The notes beneath the pieces are model-generated. The model was not told the origin of the DNA and ran no database searches. It worked only from the letters and a program-made list of their open reading frames with translations. Made by a program: the position numbers and the translations under genes. This document shows, in pieces, positions 26,172 through 35,400 of a DNA stretch of 64,000 bases; within the stretch, counting starts at the first letter, position 1; the number at the start of each line of letters is the position of its first letter. Source of the DNA: an uncultured Eubacteriales bacterium. Lineage in GTDB: Bacteria; Bacillota; Clostridia; Oscillospirales; CAG-272. The stretch lies in NCBI GenBank assembly GCA_934467415.1, contig CAKSLQ010000003.1, positions 62,001 through 126,000 of the forward strand, given 5' to 3'.

Positions 26172-26918
26172 ATGCAGGGGCAGGACAACGACAAGCTGAC
26201 GCCGACGGCCGAGCCGGGCGGGAAATTCTTTCGCCGGCTCGACAACTTCTGGTATCACAACAAGTGGAAGACCATCATCGTGAGCTTTCTGCTTCTGACG
26301 CTCATCGTCTGCGCCGTGCAGTTTGCGGGGCGCGAGGACGCGGACATCTACATCCTCTATGCCGGGCCGTACAAGTTCGGGCAGACCGACACGCAGAGCC
26401 TTGAGAGCGCGTTTTCCGCCGTGGCGGGCGACCGCGACGGCAACGGAAAGGTGCGCGTGGAGCTGATCGACCTCTATCTGATGTCGGACGAGCAGATTGA
26501 GGGCGCGGTCTCGTCCGCGCAGGTCGGCGGAGAGGGCGCGGTGGTCGTCAACTACGAGATGTTCAGGAGCAACCGCACCGCGTTTGACCAGCAGATTCTC
26601 GCGGGCGACGTGGTGATCTGCCTGCTCGACCCGTGGCTGTATGCCGATGTGCGGGCGGCGGACGGCTTTCTGCCGCTGGCCGACGCGCTGGGCTACACGC
26701 CGGAGAACGCCGTGGACGAATACGCCGTCCGCATCGGCGACACGCCGCTCGGCAGCTATTTTTCGGTGCTGCGCGGGCTGGATCGCGACACGCTGCTCTG
26801 CGTGCGCCGCATGAGCAGCTTCTCCTTCCTCAAGGGGCAGACCCGCACCGAGAAATATTACAGCTACTGCCTCGACACCTTTAAGAAGATTTTTACCTTC
26901 GAAGCGCCGACGGAATAA
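26172..26918 (+). CDS. Single-span membrane protein with extracellular domain, function unknown
   Basis: Protein of 248 residues. The short cytoplasmic N-terminus ends in FFRRLDNFWYHNKWKTI, followed by one membrane span (about 33-51). The remaining 195 residues are outside and begin with REDADIYILYAG. I do not recognise a named family. The outer domain alternates strands and helices (VRVELIDLYLMS, GAVVVNYEMF, AGDVVICLLDPWLYADV), like a periplasmic alpha/beta fold. The ATG at 26172 has GAGAGGTG upstream. It has its own promoter and terminator, so it is not strictly part of the lipoprotein operon, but its position suggests a link. Its DVVICLLDP segment resembles parts of solute-binding folds; this is only a hint. 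Confidence 0.65.
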   Translation: MQGQDNDKLTPTAEPGGKFFRRLDNFWYHNKWKTIIVSFLLLTLIVCAVQFAGREDADIYILYAGPYKFGQTDTQSLESAFSAVAGDRDGNGKVRVELIDLYLMSDEQIEGAVSSAQVGGEGAVVVNYEMFRSNRTAFDQQILAGDVVICLLDPWLYADVRAADGFLPLADALGYTPENAVDEYAVRIGDTPLGSYFSVLRGLDRDTLLCVRRMSSFSFLKGQTRTEKYYSYCLDTFKKIFTFEAPTE

Positions 26919-27073
26919 GCCTCCCTTGTGTAAAGGGAGTGTGTCCCGAAACGCAAGCGTTCCTAATGAGTTTCCCTTGCGGGAAACATCATCGCCGACG
27001 GAGGGATTGTTTTGTATGGAACAACCCCTCAGTCACCTGACGGTGACAGCTCCCCTTGCACAGGGGAGCCTGC
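26919..27073. repeat. Family A repeat with inserted segment (copy)
   Basis: It begins at the stop codon of the preceding gene: GCCTCCCTT/AAAGGGAG, then an extra segment with hairpins (AACGC-aa-GCGTT; GTTTCCC-ttgc-GGGAAAC), then CGGAGGGATTGTT against AACAACCCCTCAG, hairpin GTCACC-tgac-GGTGAC, and GCTCCCCTT/AGGGGAGC. Confidence 0.7.
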
Positions 27074-27088
27074 ATAGCAGGTTTACTC

Positions 27089-27114
27089 AAAGCCCCCGTT
27101 TTCGGGGGCTTTTC
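27089..27114 (+). terminator. Terminator before the ABC exporter operon
   Basis: AAAGCCCCCG, loop TTTT, CGGGGGCTTTT. Confidence 0.85.
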
Positions 27115-27116
27115 TC

Positions 27117-27145
27117 TTGCAAGGCGGGGCGAAACGTGTTATACT
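27117..27145 (+). promoter_or_regulatory. SigA promoter of the ABC exporter operon
   Basis: TTGCAA (27117-27122), 17-bp spacer, TATACT (27140-27145), starting just after the terminator. Confidence 0.75.
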
Positions 27146-27178
27146 ATTGAAGTTAAATTCATCAAACGGAGATTTCGG

Positions 27179-28900
27179 ATGAAACGGGTTTTCGGCTACC
27201 TTGCCAAATTCAAAAAAGAAGCGATTCCGGCGCCGCTCTTCAAAATGCTGGAGGCGACCTTTGAGCTGCTTGTGCCGCTCGTCGTCAAGAGCCTGGTCGA
27301 TGTCGGCATCAGAAATGCGGATAAGCCGTACATCTTTGGGATGTGTGGGCTCCTCGTGCTGTTTTGCATCATCGGCTTTGTCAGCGCGGCGACGGCGCAG
27401 TATTTCTCGGCCAAGGCGGCGGTCGGCGTCACCACGGAGCTGCGGCACGACATGTTCGAAAAGGTGCAGCGCTTCTGCCATGCGGAGCTGGATACCGTGG
27501 GCATCTCCAATACGCTCACCCGCATGACGAGCGACCTTTCTCAGGTGCAGACCGGCATCAACATGACGCTCCGTCTGCTCCTGCGCTCGCCGTTCATCGT
27601 CTTCGGCGCGATGATCCTCGCGTTCACGATCGACGTGCGCTGCGCGCTCATCTTCGCCGTGGGCATTCCGCTGCTGCTGGCGGTGGTATTTGCGGTCACG
27701 CTCGTCACCGTCCCGATGTTCCGCCGCGTGCAGAGCAAGCTCGGCGACGTACTCAAGTCCACGCGCGGCAGCCTCGTCGGCGCGCGCGTGATCCGCGCCT
27801 TCTGCGCAGAGGACCTCATGACGCGCGAGTTTGACGATGAGAACGACCTGCTCACGTCCATGCAGAAGAAGGCGGCACGCATCTCGGTGCTCTTAAATCC
27901 GCTGACCTACCTCATCATCAACGCGGCGGTCATCGTGCTGATCTGGACGGGCGCCGTCCGCATGGAGGCGGGGCTGCTCACGCAGGGCGCGCTGCTCGCG
28001 CTCTACGACTATATGTCGCAGATCCTGATAGAGCTGATCAAATTTGCCAACTTCATCGTCACGGTCACAAAGTCGGTGGCCTCCGCTGAGCGCATCGACG
28101 AGTTCATGGCGTCGGGCGACCCGCGCACCGTGCCGGATGCGCCGCGCGACGCGGACAAGCCGTATATCTCCTTTGACCATGTGTCCTTCCACTATCCGCG
28201 CGGCGGCGACGTGCTGCATGACATCAGCTTCACCGCAAACCGCGGCGAGACGGTCGGCATCATCGGCGGCACGGGCAGCGGCAAGACGACGCTGGTCAAT
28301 CTGATCCCGCGCTACTATGACGCGACGGGCGGCGAGGTCGCCGTGGACGGCCTGGACGTGCGCGCCTATCCGGGCGACGACCTGCAAAGAAAGGTCGGCT
28401 ATGTTCCGCAGAAGGCCGTGCTGTTCCGCGGCAGCATCCGCGACAATATGCGCTGGGGCAAGGCCGACGCGACCGACGCAGAGATCGTCGATGCAATCAC
28501 CCGCGCGCAGGGCGAAGACATTCTGCGCGCCAAGGGGTCGCTGGACGCCGCCGTCGTCGAGGGCGGCAAGAACTTCTCGGGCGGCCAGCGCCAGCGCCTC
28601 ACGATTGCGCGCGCGCTCGTGCGCAAGCCGGAGATTCTGATCCTGGATGACAGCGCGTCCGCGCTGGACTATGCGACCGACGCGCGTCTGCGCGCAACGA
28701 TCCGTGCCGCCGAGAATCCGCCGACCACCTTTATCGTGTCGCAGCGTGCCGCCTCGGTGATGCACGCCGACAAGATCATCGTGCTGGACGACGGCGCGGC
28801 GGTCGGTATCGGCAGGCACGAAGAGCTGCTCGAGACCTGCCCGGTCTACCGCGAGATCTACGATTCCCAGTTCAGGAAAGGAGACGCCGCCGATGACTGA
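27179..28900 (+). CDS. ABC exporter half-transporter with degenerate catalytic site
   Basis: Membrane protein of 573 residues with six spans (about 15-310) and a C-terminal ATPase domain. It belongs to the heterodimeric multidrug/lipid exporter group (BmrC/BmrD, TM287/288 type). Walker A is GGTGSGKTT (K369), the signature FSGGQRQR and Walker B ILILDDSASALD. The catalytic glutamate after Walker B is replaced by aspartate (D491), the usual mark of the non-hydrolysing site in such pairs. The ATG at 27179 (ACGGAGA upstream) is preferred over a longer frame that would run through the terminator. It overlaps the partner gene by 8 bases. The substrate is unknown. Confidence 0.92.
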   Translation: MKRVFGYLAKFKKEAIPAPLFKMLEATFELLVPLVVKSLVDVGIRNADKPYIFGMCGLLVLFCIIGFVSAATAQYFSAKAAVGVTTELRHDMFEKVQRFCHAELDTVGISNTLTRMTSDLSQVQTGINMTLRLLLRSPFIVFGAMILAFTIDVRCALIFAVGIPLLLAVVFAVTLVTVPMFRRVQSKLGDVLKSTRGSLVGARVIRAFCAEDLMTREFDDENDLLTSMQKKAARISVLLNPLTYLIINAAVIVLIWTGAVRMEAGLLTQGALLALYDYMSQILIELIKFANFIVTVTKSVASAERIDEFMASGDPRTVPDAPRDADKPYISFDHVSFHYPRGGDVLHDISFTANRGETVGIIGGTGSGKTTLVNLIPRYYDATGGEVAVDGLDVRAYPGDDLQRKVGYVPQKAVLFRGSIRDNMRWGKADATDAEIVDAITRAQGEDILRAKGSLDAAVVEGGKNFSGGQRQRLTIARALVRKPEILILDDSASALDYATDARLRATIRAAENPPTTFIVSQRAASVMHADKIIVLDDGAAVGIGRHEELLETCPVYREIYDSQFRKGDAADD

Positions 28901-30632
28901 CAAGAAGACGCTCCGCCGTGTGCTTGCGTATATCCGCGGCAGTCTCGGCAAGATCATTCTGACCCTGATCCTCGCGCTCGCCATCGTCGGCATGACGCTC
29001 TATGTGCCGATCCTCATCGGCGACGCGATCGACCTCTGCGTGGAGGGCGGCGGCATCGACTTTGCCGCGATCCTTGCGCTGCTTGCGCGCGCGGGCGCGC
29101 TGATTGCGCTCACGGCATTGCTCCAGTGGGTGATGAGCGTGCTGAACTCCAACATCACCTACAACGTCGTGCATGACATCCGGCGCGACGCCATCCGCAA
29201 GATCCAGGCACTTCCGCTCTCGTATATCGACGCGCATCCCGCGGGCGAGACGGTCAACCGCGTGATTTCGGACGTGGACACCTTCTCGGACGGCCTCCTC
29301 ATGGGCTTCACGCAGTTTTTCACCGGCGTCATCACGATCCTCGGCACGCTCGCGTTCATGATTGTGCTCGACTGGCGCATCGCGCTGCTCGTCGTGGTGC
29401 TCACGCCGCTGTCGCTCTTTGTGGCGAAGTTCATCGCCGAGCATACGCACGCGATGTTCCTGGAGCAGAGCAGAACCAAGGCGGAGCAGTCGGCGCTGAT
29501 CGACGAGATTGTCACCAATCAGAAGATTTCCATCGCCTTTTCGCACGGCGACGCAAACCTGGAGAAGTTTGACGAGGTGAACGACCGCCTCGCCAAATGC
29601 TCGGTGCGCGCGCTGTTCTATTCCGCACTGGTCAACCCGTCCACGCGCGTCGTCACCAACCTGGTCTACGGCGGCACGGCGCTGCTCGGCGGCCTGTTCT
29701 GCATCGGCGCGGGCGCGACCATGACGGTCGGCAGCCTCGCGGTGTTCCTGCGCTACGCCAACCAGTATACCAAGCCGTTCAACGAGATCTCCGGCGTCAT
29801 CACCGAGCTGCAAAACGCCTTCGCCTGCGCGTCGCGCGTGTTTGAGCTGCTCGACGCCGAGGAGATGCCGCCCGAGACGGGCGCCGTCGATATGGGGACG
29901 GCGGAGGGCCGCATCGACTTCGAGGACGTTTCGTTCTCCTATGTACCCGAGCGGAAGCTGATCGAACACTTCAACTTCGCGGCGAAGCCGGGGCAGCGTG
30001 TGGCCATCGTCGGCCCGACCGGCTGCGGCAAAACGACGCTGATCAACCTCTTGATGCGCTTCTACGACGTCACGGACGGCAAAATCGCGGTGGACGGCAG
30101 GCCGACGGCCGAGATCACCCGCGCCTCGCTGCGCAAAAACTTCGGCATGGTGCTCCAGGAGACCTGGCTTCGTGAGGGGACGATCCGCGACAACATCGTG
30201 ATGGGAAAGCCGGACGCGACCGACGAGGAGGTTGTCGCCGCCGCCGGGGCATCCCATGCGCACAGCTTCATTTCCGCCCTGCCGCAGGGCTATGACACCT
30301 ACATCGGCGAGGACGGCGGCGCGCTCAGCGCCGGGCAGAAGCAGCTGCTCTGCATCACGCGCATCATGCTCTGCCTGCCGCCGATGCTGATCCTCGACGA
30401 GGCGACCTCGTCCATCGACACCCGCACCGAGATGAAGATTCAGCACGCGTTTGCCACGCTGATGCGCGGCCGCACCAGCTTCATCGTGGCGCACCGCCTG
30501 TCCACCATCCGCGAGGCGGACGTCATCCTCGTCATGCGGGACGGCAACATCGTGGAGCAGGGCACGCATGACGAACTGCTGGCCGAAAACGGCTTCTACG
30601 CGACGCTCTGGAATGCTCAGTTTGCAAATTAA
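28893..30632 (+). CDS. ABC exporter half-transporter with canonical catalytic site
   Basis: Partner of the preceding gene, 579 residues: six membrane spans, then an ATPase domain with GPTGCGKTT, signature LSAGQKQ and Walker B LILDEATSSID, in which E503 is the intact catalytic base. The signature lacks the second Gly of LSGGQ (Ala instead), again typical of one member of an asymmetric pair, so the two composite ATP sites differ. AAAGGAG precedes the ATG inside the end of the first gene. The heterodimer probably exports a hydrophobic compound; mtnN follows after 12 bases and shares the transcript. Confidence 0.92.
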   Translation: MTDKKTLRRVLAYIRGSLGKIILTLILALAIVGMTLYVPILIGDAIDLCVEGGGIDFAAILALLARAGALIALTALLQWVMSVLNSNITYNVVHDIRRDAIRKIQALPLSYIDAHPAGETVNRVISDVDTFSDGLLMGFTQFFTGVITILGTLAFMIVLDWRIALLVVVLTPLSLFVAKFIAEHTHAMFLEQSRTKAEQSALIDEIVTNQKISIAFSHGDANLEKFDEVNDRLAKCSVRALFYSALVNPSTRVVTNLVYGGTALLGGLFCIGAGATMTVGSLAVFLRYANQYTKPFNEISGVITELQNAFACASRVFELLDAEEMPPETGAVDMGTAEGRIDFEDVSFSYVPERKLIEHFNFAAKPGQRVAIVGPTGCGKTTLINLLMRFYDVTDGKIAVDGRPTAEITRASLRKNFGMVLQETWLREGTIRDNIVMGKPDATDEEVVAAAGASHAHSFISALPQGYDTYIGEDGGALSAGQKQLLCITRIMLCLPPMLILDEATSSIDTRTEMKIQHAFATLMRGRTSFIVAHRLSTIREADVILVMRDGNIVEQGTHDELLAENGFYATLWNAQFAN

Positions 30633-30644
30633 CGGAGGAAAAAT

Positions 30645-31328
30645 ATGATCGGCATTATCTGCGCCATGAAAATCGAGGCGGACGCGATCCGCGAGACGCT
30701 GACCTCACCTGTCTGCGAGACGGTGAGCGGCATTGAATTTACCCGCGGCAGCCTCCACGGCAAGGAGGTTGTGATGGCGGTCTGCGGCATCGGCAAGGTC
30801 TTTGCCGCCATCTGCACCGAGGCGATGATTCTGCGCTATGCCCCGTCGCTCGTGCTCAACAGCGGCGTCGGCGGCACGCTCACGCCCGCGCTGTCCATCG
30901 GCGACATCGCGGTGGCGACCTCGCTCGTGCAGCACGATATGGACACCAGCGCCCTCGGCGACCCCGTGGGGTTGATCTCCGGCATCAACAAGATCTATTT
31001 TGAGGCGGACAAGGACGCGGTCGCGCGCCTCTGCGCCGCCGCCGACAAGGTCGGCGCAAGGACGCTCTGCGGCACCATCGCCTCGGGCGACCGGTTCCTC
31101 GCCGACGCGGCGCACAAGCGTTTTGTCGCCGACACCTTCGGGGCGGTCGCCTGCGAGATGGAGGGCGCCGCCGTGGCGCAGGTCGCCTACGTCAATCACA
31201 CGCCCTTTGCCGTGATGCGCGCCATTTCGGACAGCGCCTCCGGCGACGCGACGATGGAGTATCCGAAGTTCCTCGCGATGGCGGCGGCAAGGTCGCACGC
31301 CATTCTCGATGCGTTTCTCAAGGACTGA
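30645..31328 (+). CDS. mtnN: 5'-methylthioadenosine/S-adenosylhomocysteine nucleosidase
   Basis: Cytoplasmic hydrolase that releases adenine from methylthioadenosine and S-adenosylhomocysteine, removing by-products of SAM use. The 227 residues match the family throughout: IGIICAMKIEADAI with the conserved Glu at 11, LNSGVGGTL (about 77-85), IASGDRF (about 145), ACEMEGAAVAQV (about 170, ribose-binding Met-Glu) and ISDSASGD with the catalytic Asp. ACGGAGGAAA precedes the ATG. It is co-transcribed with the exporter pair without an obvious functional reason. Confidence 0.95.
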   Translation: MIGIICAMKIEADAIRETLTSPVCETVSGIEFTRGSLHGKEVVMAVCGIGKVFAAICTEAMILRYAPSLVLNSGVGGTLTPALSIGDIAVATSLVQHDMDTSALGDPVGLISGINKIYFEADKDAVARLCAAADKVGARTLCGTIASGDRFLADAAHKRFVADTFGAVACEMEGAAVAQVAYVNHTPFAVMRAISDSASGDATMEYPKFLAMAAARSHAILDAFLKD

Positions 31329-31336
31329 ACCGAAAG

Positions 31337-31372
31337 AAAAAAACACGGACGGCTTGCCGTCCGTGTTTTTTT
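31337..31372. terminator. Bidirectional terminator between mtnN and the GH43 pair
   Basis: ACACGGACGG (31343-31352), loop CTTG, CCGTCCGTGT (31357-31366), with A-run and T-run on both sides. Confidence 0.9.
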
Positions 31373-31373
31373 G

Positions 31374-32408
31374 TCAGAATAGCGTGATCGTCTCGGCGGT
31401 GACGGTGTAGTCAGCGGGCTTGCCGCTGCCGTCTCCGATGATGATCCTGCCGTCCTCGATGCGGTAGCGCTCGAGGAAGACGTGGCGCTTGGCGCCCTTT
31501 TCGCGCGAGAGGTAGGCGTGGTAGCAGATGAAGCGGTCGCCCGCCGCGTCCTTGAAGAAGGAGGCGTGGCCGCAGCCGAACACCTTGTCCGACATCGAGA
31601 AGATGGGCTCCTTTTCCTTCTTCCAGTCCTCGATCTTTTCGGGATCGCCATGAAGCGTCAGCTGCCCGAGCGCGTAGTAGGGCGTCCAGTAGCCGCTGCC
31701 CGAATAGGTGAGGTAGACCTCGCCGTTGTCGCCGTAAATCGCCGTGCCGCCCTCGACCACGCGCGGGCGGATCTTGCCGTCCTTGCCCATGCCGAAGCCG
31801 TGCATCTCCCAGTCCTCGGTGGGGCGGATGATGACGCGCGCCGTCCCGGCGGTGTAGGGGTTTGTGAGCTTTGCAAGGCGGACGCGCTGGTGGAAGTCCT
31901 CGGTCTGCCTGCCCACCTCGTCCACCCACATGGCGTAGACATTGCCGCAGGCGCGCAGAATCGTCTGCCCGCAGCACCATGCGGTGTTAAAATCGGGGTC
32001 AACGGGCGATGCAAATTTTTCGGGGACGTTCCGCGCGCCGGTGACGGGGTTGCCGTAGTGGGCGAACGGGGAATGCGGGTCCTCGCTTTTCAGCACATAC
32101 ATGCGGTGGTTGACGTTCTGCCCGTCGTCGCAGGCGATGAAGAGATACCAGCCCGCGTGCGCTTCGCCGAAGTCCTCGGGCGCGAAATAGTGAATTTCGG
32201 GCGACCAGAGGTCAAGCGACCATTCGTGCCCCGCCTCGGGTTCAAAGGCGACGATGCTTTCCTCGCTCTGAATCTTCGTCGGGTCGGCGGCGCGCCACAG
32301 CGTGATGCGGTGCCCCGCCGTGCAGCAGAGATAGAACTTCCCCTCAAACGGGAACATCCACGGGTCTGCGCCGCGGCAGATCGGGTTGTGAAAGGATATG
32401 GTTTTCAT
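31374..32408 (-). CDS. Intracellular GH43-family glycosidase
   Basis: Protein of 344 residues without signal peptide, consisting of a GH43 five-blade propeller only. Likely catalytic residues are D15 in CRGADPWMF and E219 in RVVEGGTAIYG, with the pKa-modulating Asp in between. The block WSPEIHYFAPEDFGEAHAGW is shared with the two secreted GH43 proteins of the window, so all three are related. It is the second gene after a secreted homologue (24-base gap, AGGAGA ribosome site). Inference: the secreted enzyme cuts polymer outside and this one trims imported oligosaccharides. Arabinofuranosidase or xylosidase activity is possible. Confidence 0.88.
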   Translation of the reverse strand: MKTISFHNPICRGADPWMFPFEGKFYLCCTAGHRITLWRAADPTKIQSEESIVAFEPEAGHEWSLDLWSPEIHYFAPEDFGEAHAGWYLFIACDDGQNVNHRMYVLKSEDPHSPFAHYGNPVTGARNVPEKFASPVDPDFNTAWCCGQTILRACGNVYAMWVDEVGRQTEDFHQRVRLAKLTNPYTAGTARVIIRPTEDWEMHGFGMGKDGKIRPRVVEGGTAIYGDNGEVYLTYSGSGYWTPYYALGQLTLHGDPEKIEDWKKEKEPIFSMSDKVFGCGHASFFKDAAGDRFICYHAYLSREKGAKRHVFLERYRIEDGRIIIGDGSGKPADYTVTAETITLF

Positions 32409-32432
32409 GTCGGTCTCCTGATGGAAGAATCG

Positions 32433-35400
32433 TCAGTCGGCGAGGAAGCGCAGCAGGTTCAGTATATCGGCAAGTGTGCCGCCCTTACCGTTCAGCACGT
32501 TTTGCAGGGAAAGGAGGGCATCCCGGATATCGCAGACGCCGTCGCCGTTGGTGTCGTAAGCCTTGTCATAATGCGCGCCGATGCGCAGGGTCTGCGTCAC
32601 GCTGTCAAAGACGCGGCCGTCCTCGTCGAGAACATCCAGGCGGAAGACATATTTGCCGTCTCCCCACGGATTTGCAAACTGTGACGTGCCGACGAGATTG
32701 CCGGAAAGGTAGGGGGAACCGTCCCGATAGAGCTTGTAGGAAGCCGCACCCGAGACCTCCGAAATGGTCAGTGTGATCGTACCGTTTTTCTCCGAGATGC
32801 GCAGGGACGCCTTCGGTTCTGCGGCTGTGCAGAAGGCGGAAATCCGATAGACGGATTCTCCGTTTTCATAGGCGGTAATGAGATAATTATAATGTGTTCC
32901 CGGCACGACATCGGTGTCGAGGCAGGTTTTGTCCGTTGTGTTTGCCAGCACCTTGCCGTCATCATAGCGCTTGAACTCGTAAGAGTCGGCACTTCCGCTG
33001 TCGGTGATCGTCAGCAGGATGCCGCCGCCGACCGCGGTCTTGGCGGTTGCCGTCATGCGCGGAATCGGCACATAAAGGCGCCGCTCCGCGCTCGGCGCAC
33101 TTTCAAAGCCGTCTTTGACAGCGGTCGCCGAATAGACATAGGTGTGTTCAAGCTCGATCTCGGTGTCAACCCACGAGGTGCGGTTTGCCTTGATCTCGGC
33201 AAGCAGCGTCTTTGTCGCCGCACCCTCCGCAGCATCGTATTTGTAGATACGATAGAGGGAAAAGCTCGTTGTGTCGGGGTGCGACAGAAGCAGAATCGCC
33301 ACTTTTGAATCAGTGGTAATATCGACTTCCAGCGTCGGCGGCTCCAGCCGGACTTCTGCGGTCGCCTCGTCGGACGGCGCGCCGTAGTAGCGCGTGCCGC
33401 CGTGTTCCATGTAGGGAAGCGCGATGTAGGCGTATGCGGTGTTGGCCTCGGTCGCCGTGTCGGTATACGCTCGGTCGCCGCCGGTCAGATCCGTGAGCTT
33501 GACGAACGCGCCGCCGTCAACCTTGCGGCGGATCTCGCAGCCCTCGATCCCGTCCGCCTTGTAGGAGGCGCGCAGCAGGACACCGCCGTCGACCGGCTCG
33601 GCCGAGAGGGAGGCTGCGGCGTCGAGCGTGACGGCGGCATCAAAGCTGTCGTCAAACAGATCGAGCAGCGAGGACGCGGACAGCCGCGTGGTGAAGCTGA
33701 CTTTCATCGAGGTATTGGCGGGCTTTTTGCCGTTTGCAAAGGTCAGCACGCCGTAGTTTGCACCGTTGAACTTGGTGTAGTCGATGGAGCAGGGCTCGAT
33801 GTAGGCATTGCGGGCGGACGCCTTGTTTGAGCCGTTCGCATCGGACGGGTAGGCATGATAGACGGCGTAGAGCTTGTCCTCCGCGTCGCGCACGAAGAAG
33901 GCGTGTCCCGCGCCCTGCATCATGACGCCGGAATAGTGGTTTCCGTTTTTGTCATTGGCGCCGAAGACCGGGTTGTCGGTGTATTTGACCCAAGAGGAAG
34001 CGGATTGCGGGTCGCCGCCGTTCCAGGTGATCTGCCCGAGGCCGTAGTTCGTCCAGTAGCCGCTGCCGCAGTAGATGACGTAGACCTGTCCGTCCTTGCC
34101 GTAGAGCGCGGTCGCGCCCTCGACGACGGCGGGATAGTATTTGCCCTGCCAGTAGCCCGCGTCGATCTTTTCCCAGTACTGTGAGGGGTAGAGGATCGCC
34201 GTCGGCTCGCTTGCGAGCTGCCACGGGGACTTCAGTCTGGCGATCATGATCTTCTGGCGGAATGCGGCCGTGCCGCGGTTCTCCTCGGCGACCCACATCG
34301 CATAGATGCCCTTGTAGGCGCCGCTTTCAATGCGGAGAATGCTCATGCCGCAGGCCCACTCGGTGATGATGCTGCCGCTTCTGTCGAGGATGGGCTGCGA
34401 CTTGTAGGTCGTGCCGTCCGTCGGATGACGGTACGGGCCTTCCGGCGTCTCGCCGTACTTCGATTTCAGCGCGACCATGCGGATGTTGGAGGAGTCGTCC
34501 CCCTTCTTGCGCAGAGCAAGGAACATATACCAACCGGCATAGTCCGCGCCGAAGTCGTCTGCATCAAAATAATGAAGCTCGGGCGACCAGGTGCCGCTCA
34601 GCTCCGTGTAGCCGAAGGTGTCCGTCGCCGTCGCGTCCTGCGCGCCGCGGTAGACGAGGTTCTGCGAGAGCGTCAGCGAGCCGAGGCCGTCAAGCGACGT
34701 GGAGCGAAGCAGCGCGATGTTGGACGAGCCGGTCATGGTGAGGTAATACAGGCCGTTTGCGTAGAGGAGGCAGGGGTCTGCCACGCCCGTGCGGAGCAGC
34801 GTGCCGGAAAGCGTGTCGGTGATGCGGTTCTCGATCACGCCGGTGAGCGACGGAGACAGGACGAGGCTCGTCCTGAGGCTGCCGCTGCCCGCGTATCCGT
34901 AGATGCCGGTGAGGCCGGAGAAGTCGCCGCCGAGCAGGCGGATCGTGCTCTCGCCGCGCAGCGTACCGCTGTCGAAGATCGACAGGCGGATCGTGCCGCC
35001 GATCCTGCCGCCGTTCACCGTCAGCGTGCTGTCGGCCGTGGATGCGGCCGAGCCGGACACCGAGAAGAAGCGGATGTTTGTGATGCTGCCGCCGTTTATC
35101 GTGACGTCAAACCGCGAGCCGGGCGCGCTTGCGCCCGCACCGCAGATCTGCAAAAATTCGGTGATGCTGCCGCCGTTTATCACGACGCTGCCGCTTTGCA
35201 GGACAGAACCCGTACCCGCGTTGCCGCCGCGTATGCGCTGCCAGGTGCCGCCGTCAACGGTCAGCCTGCCGCCCGTAAAGGCGGCGGAGGCGGTGTAGCC
35301 CGCCATGATGCTGGGGTAATAGTCGCCGGACTTCCCACAGGTGACCGTGTCGTAGAAATGCACGTCATGTCCGCCGCAGGGAATGGAGCGGTAAGTGCCG

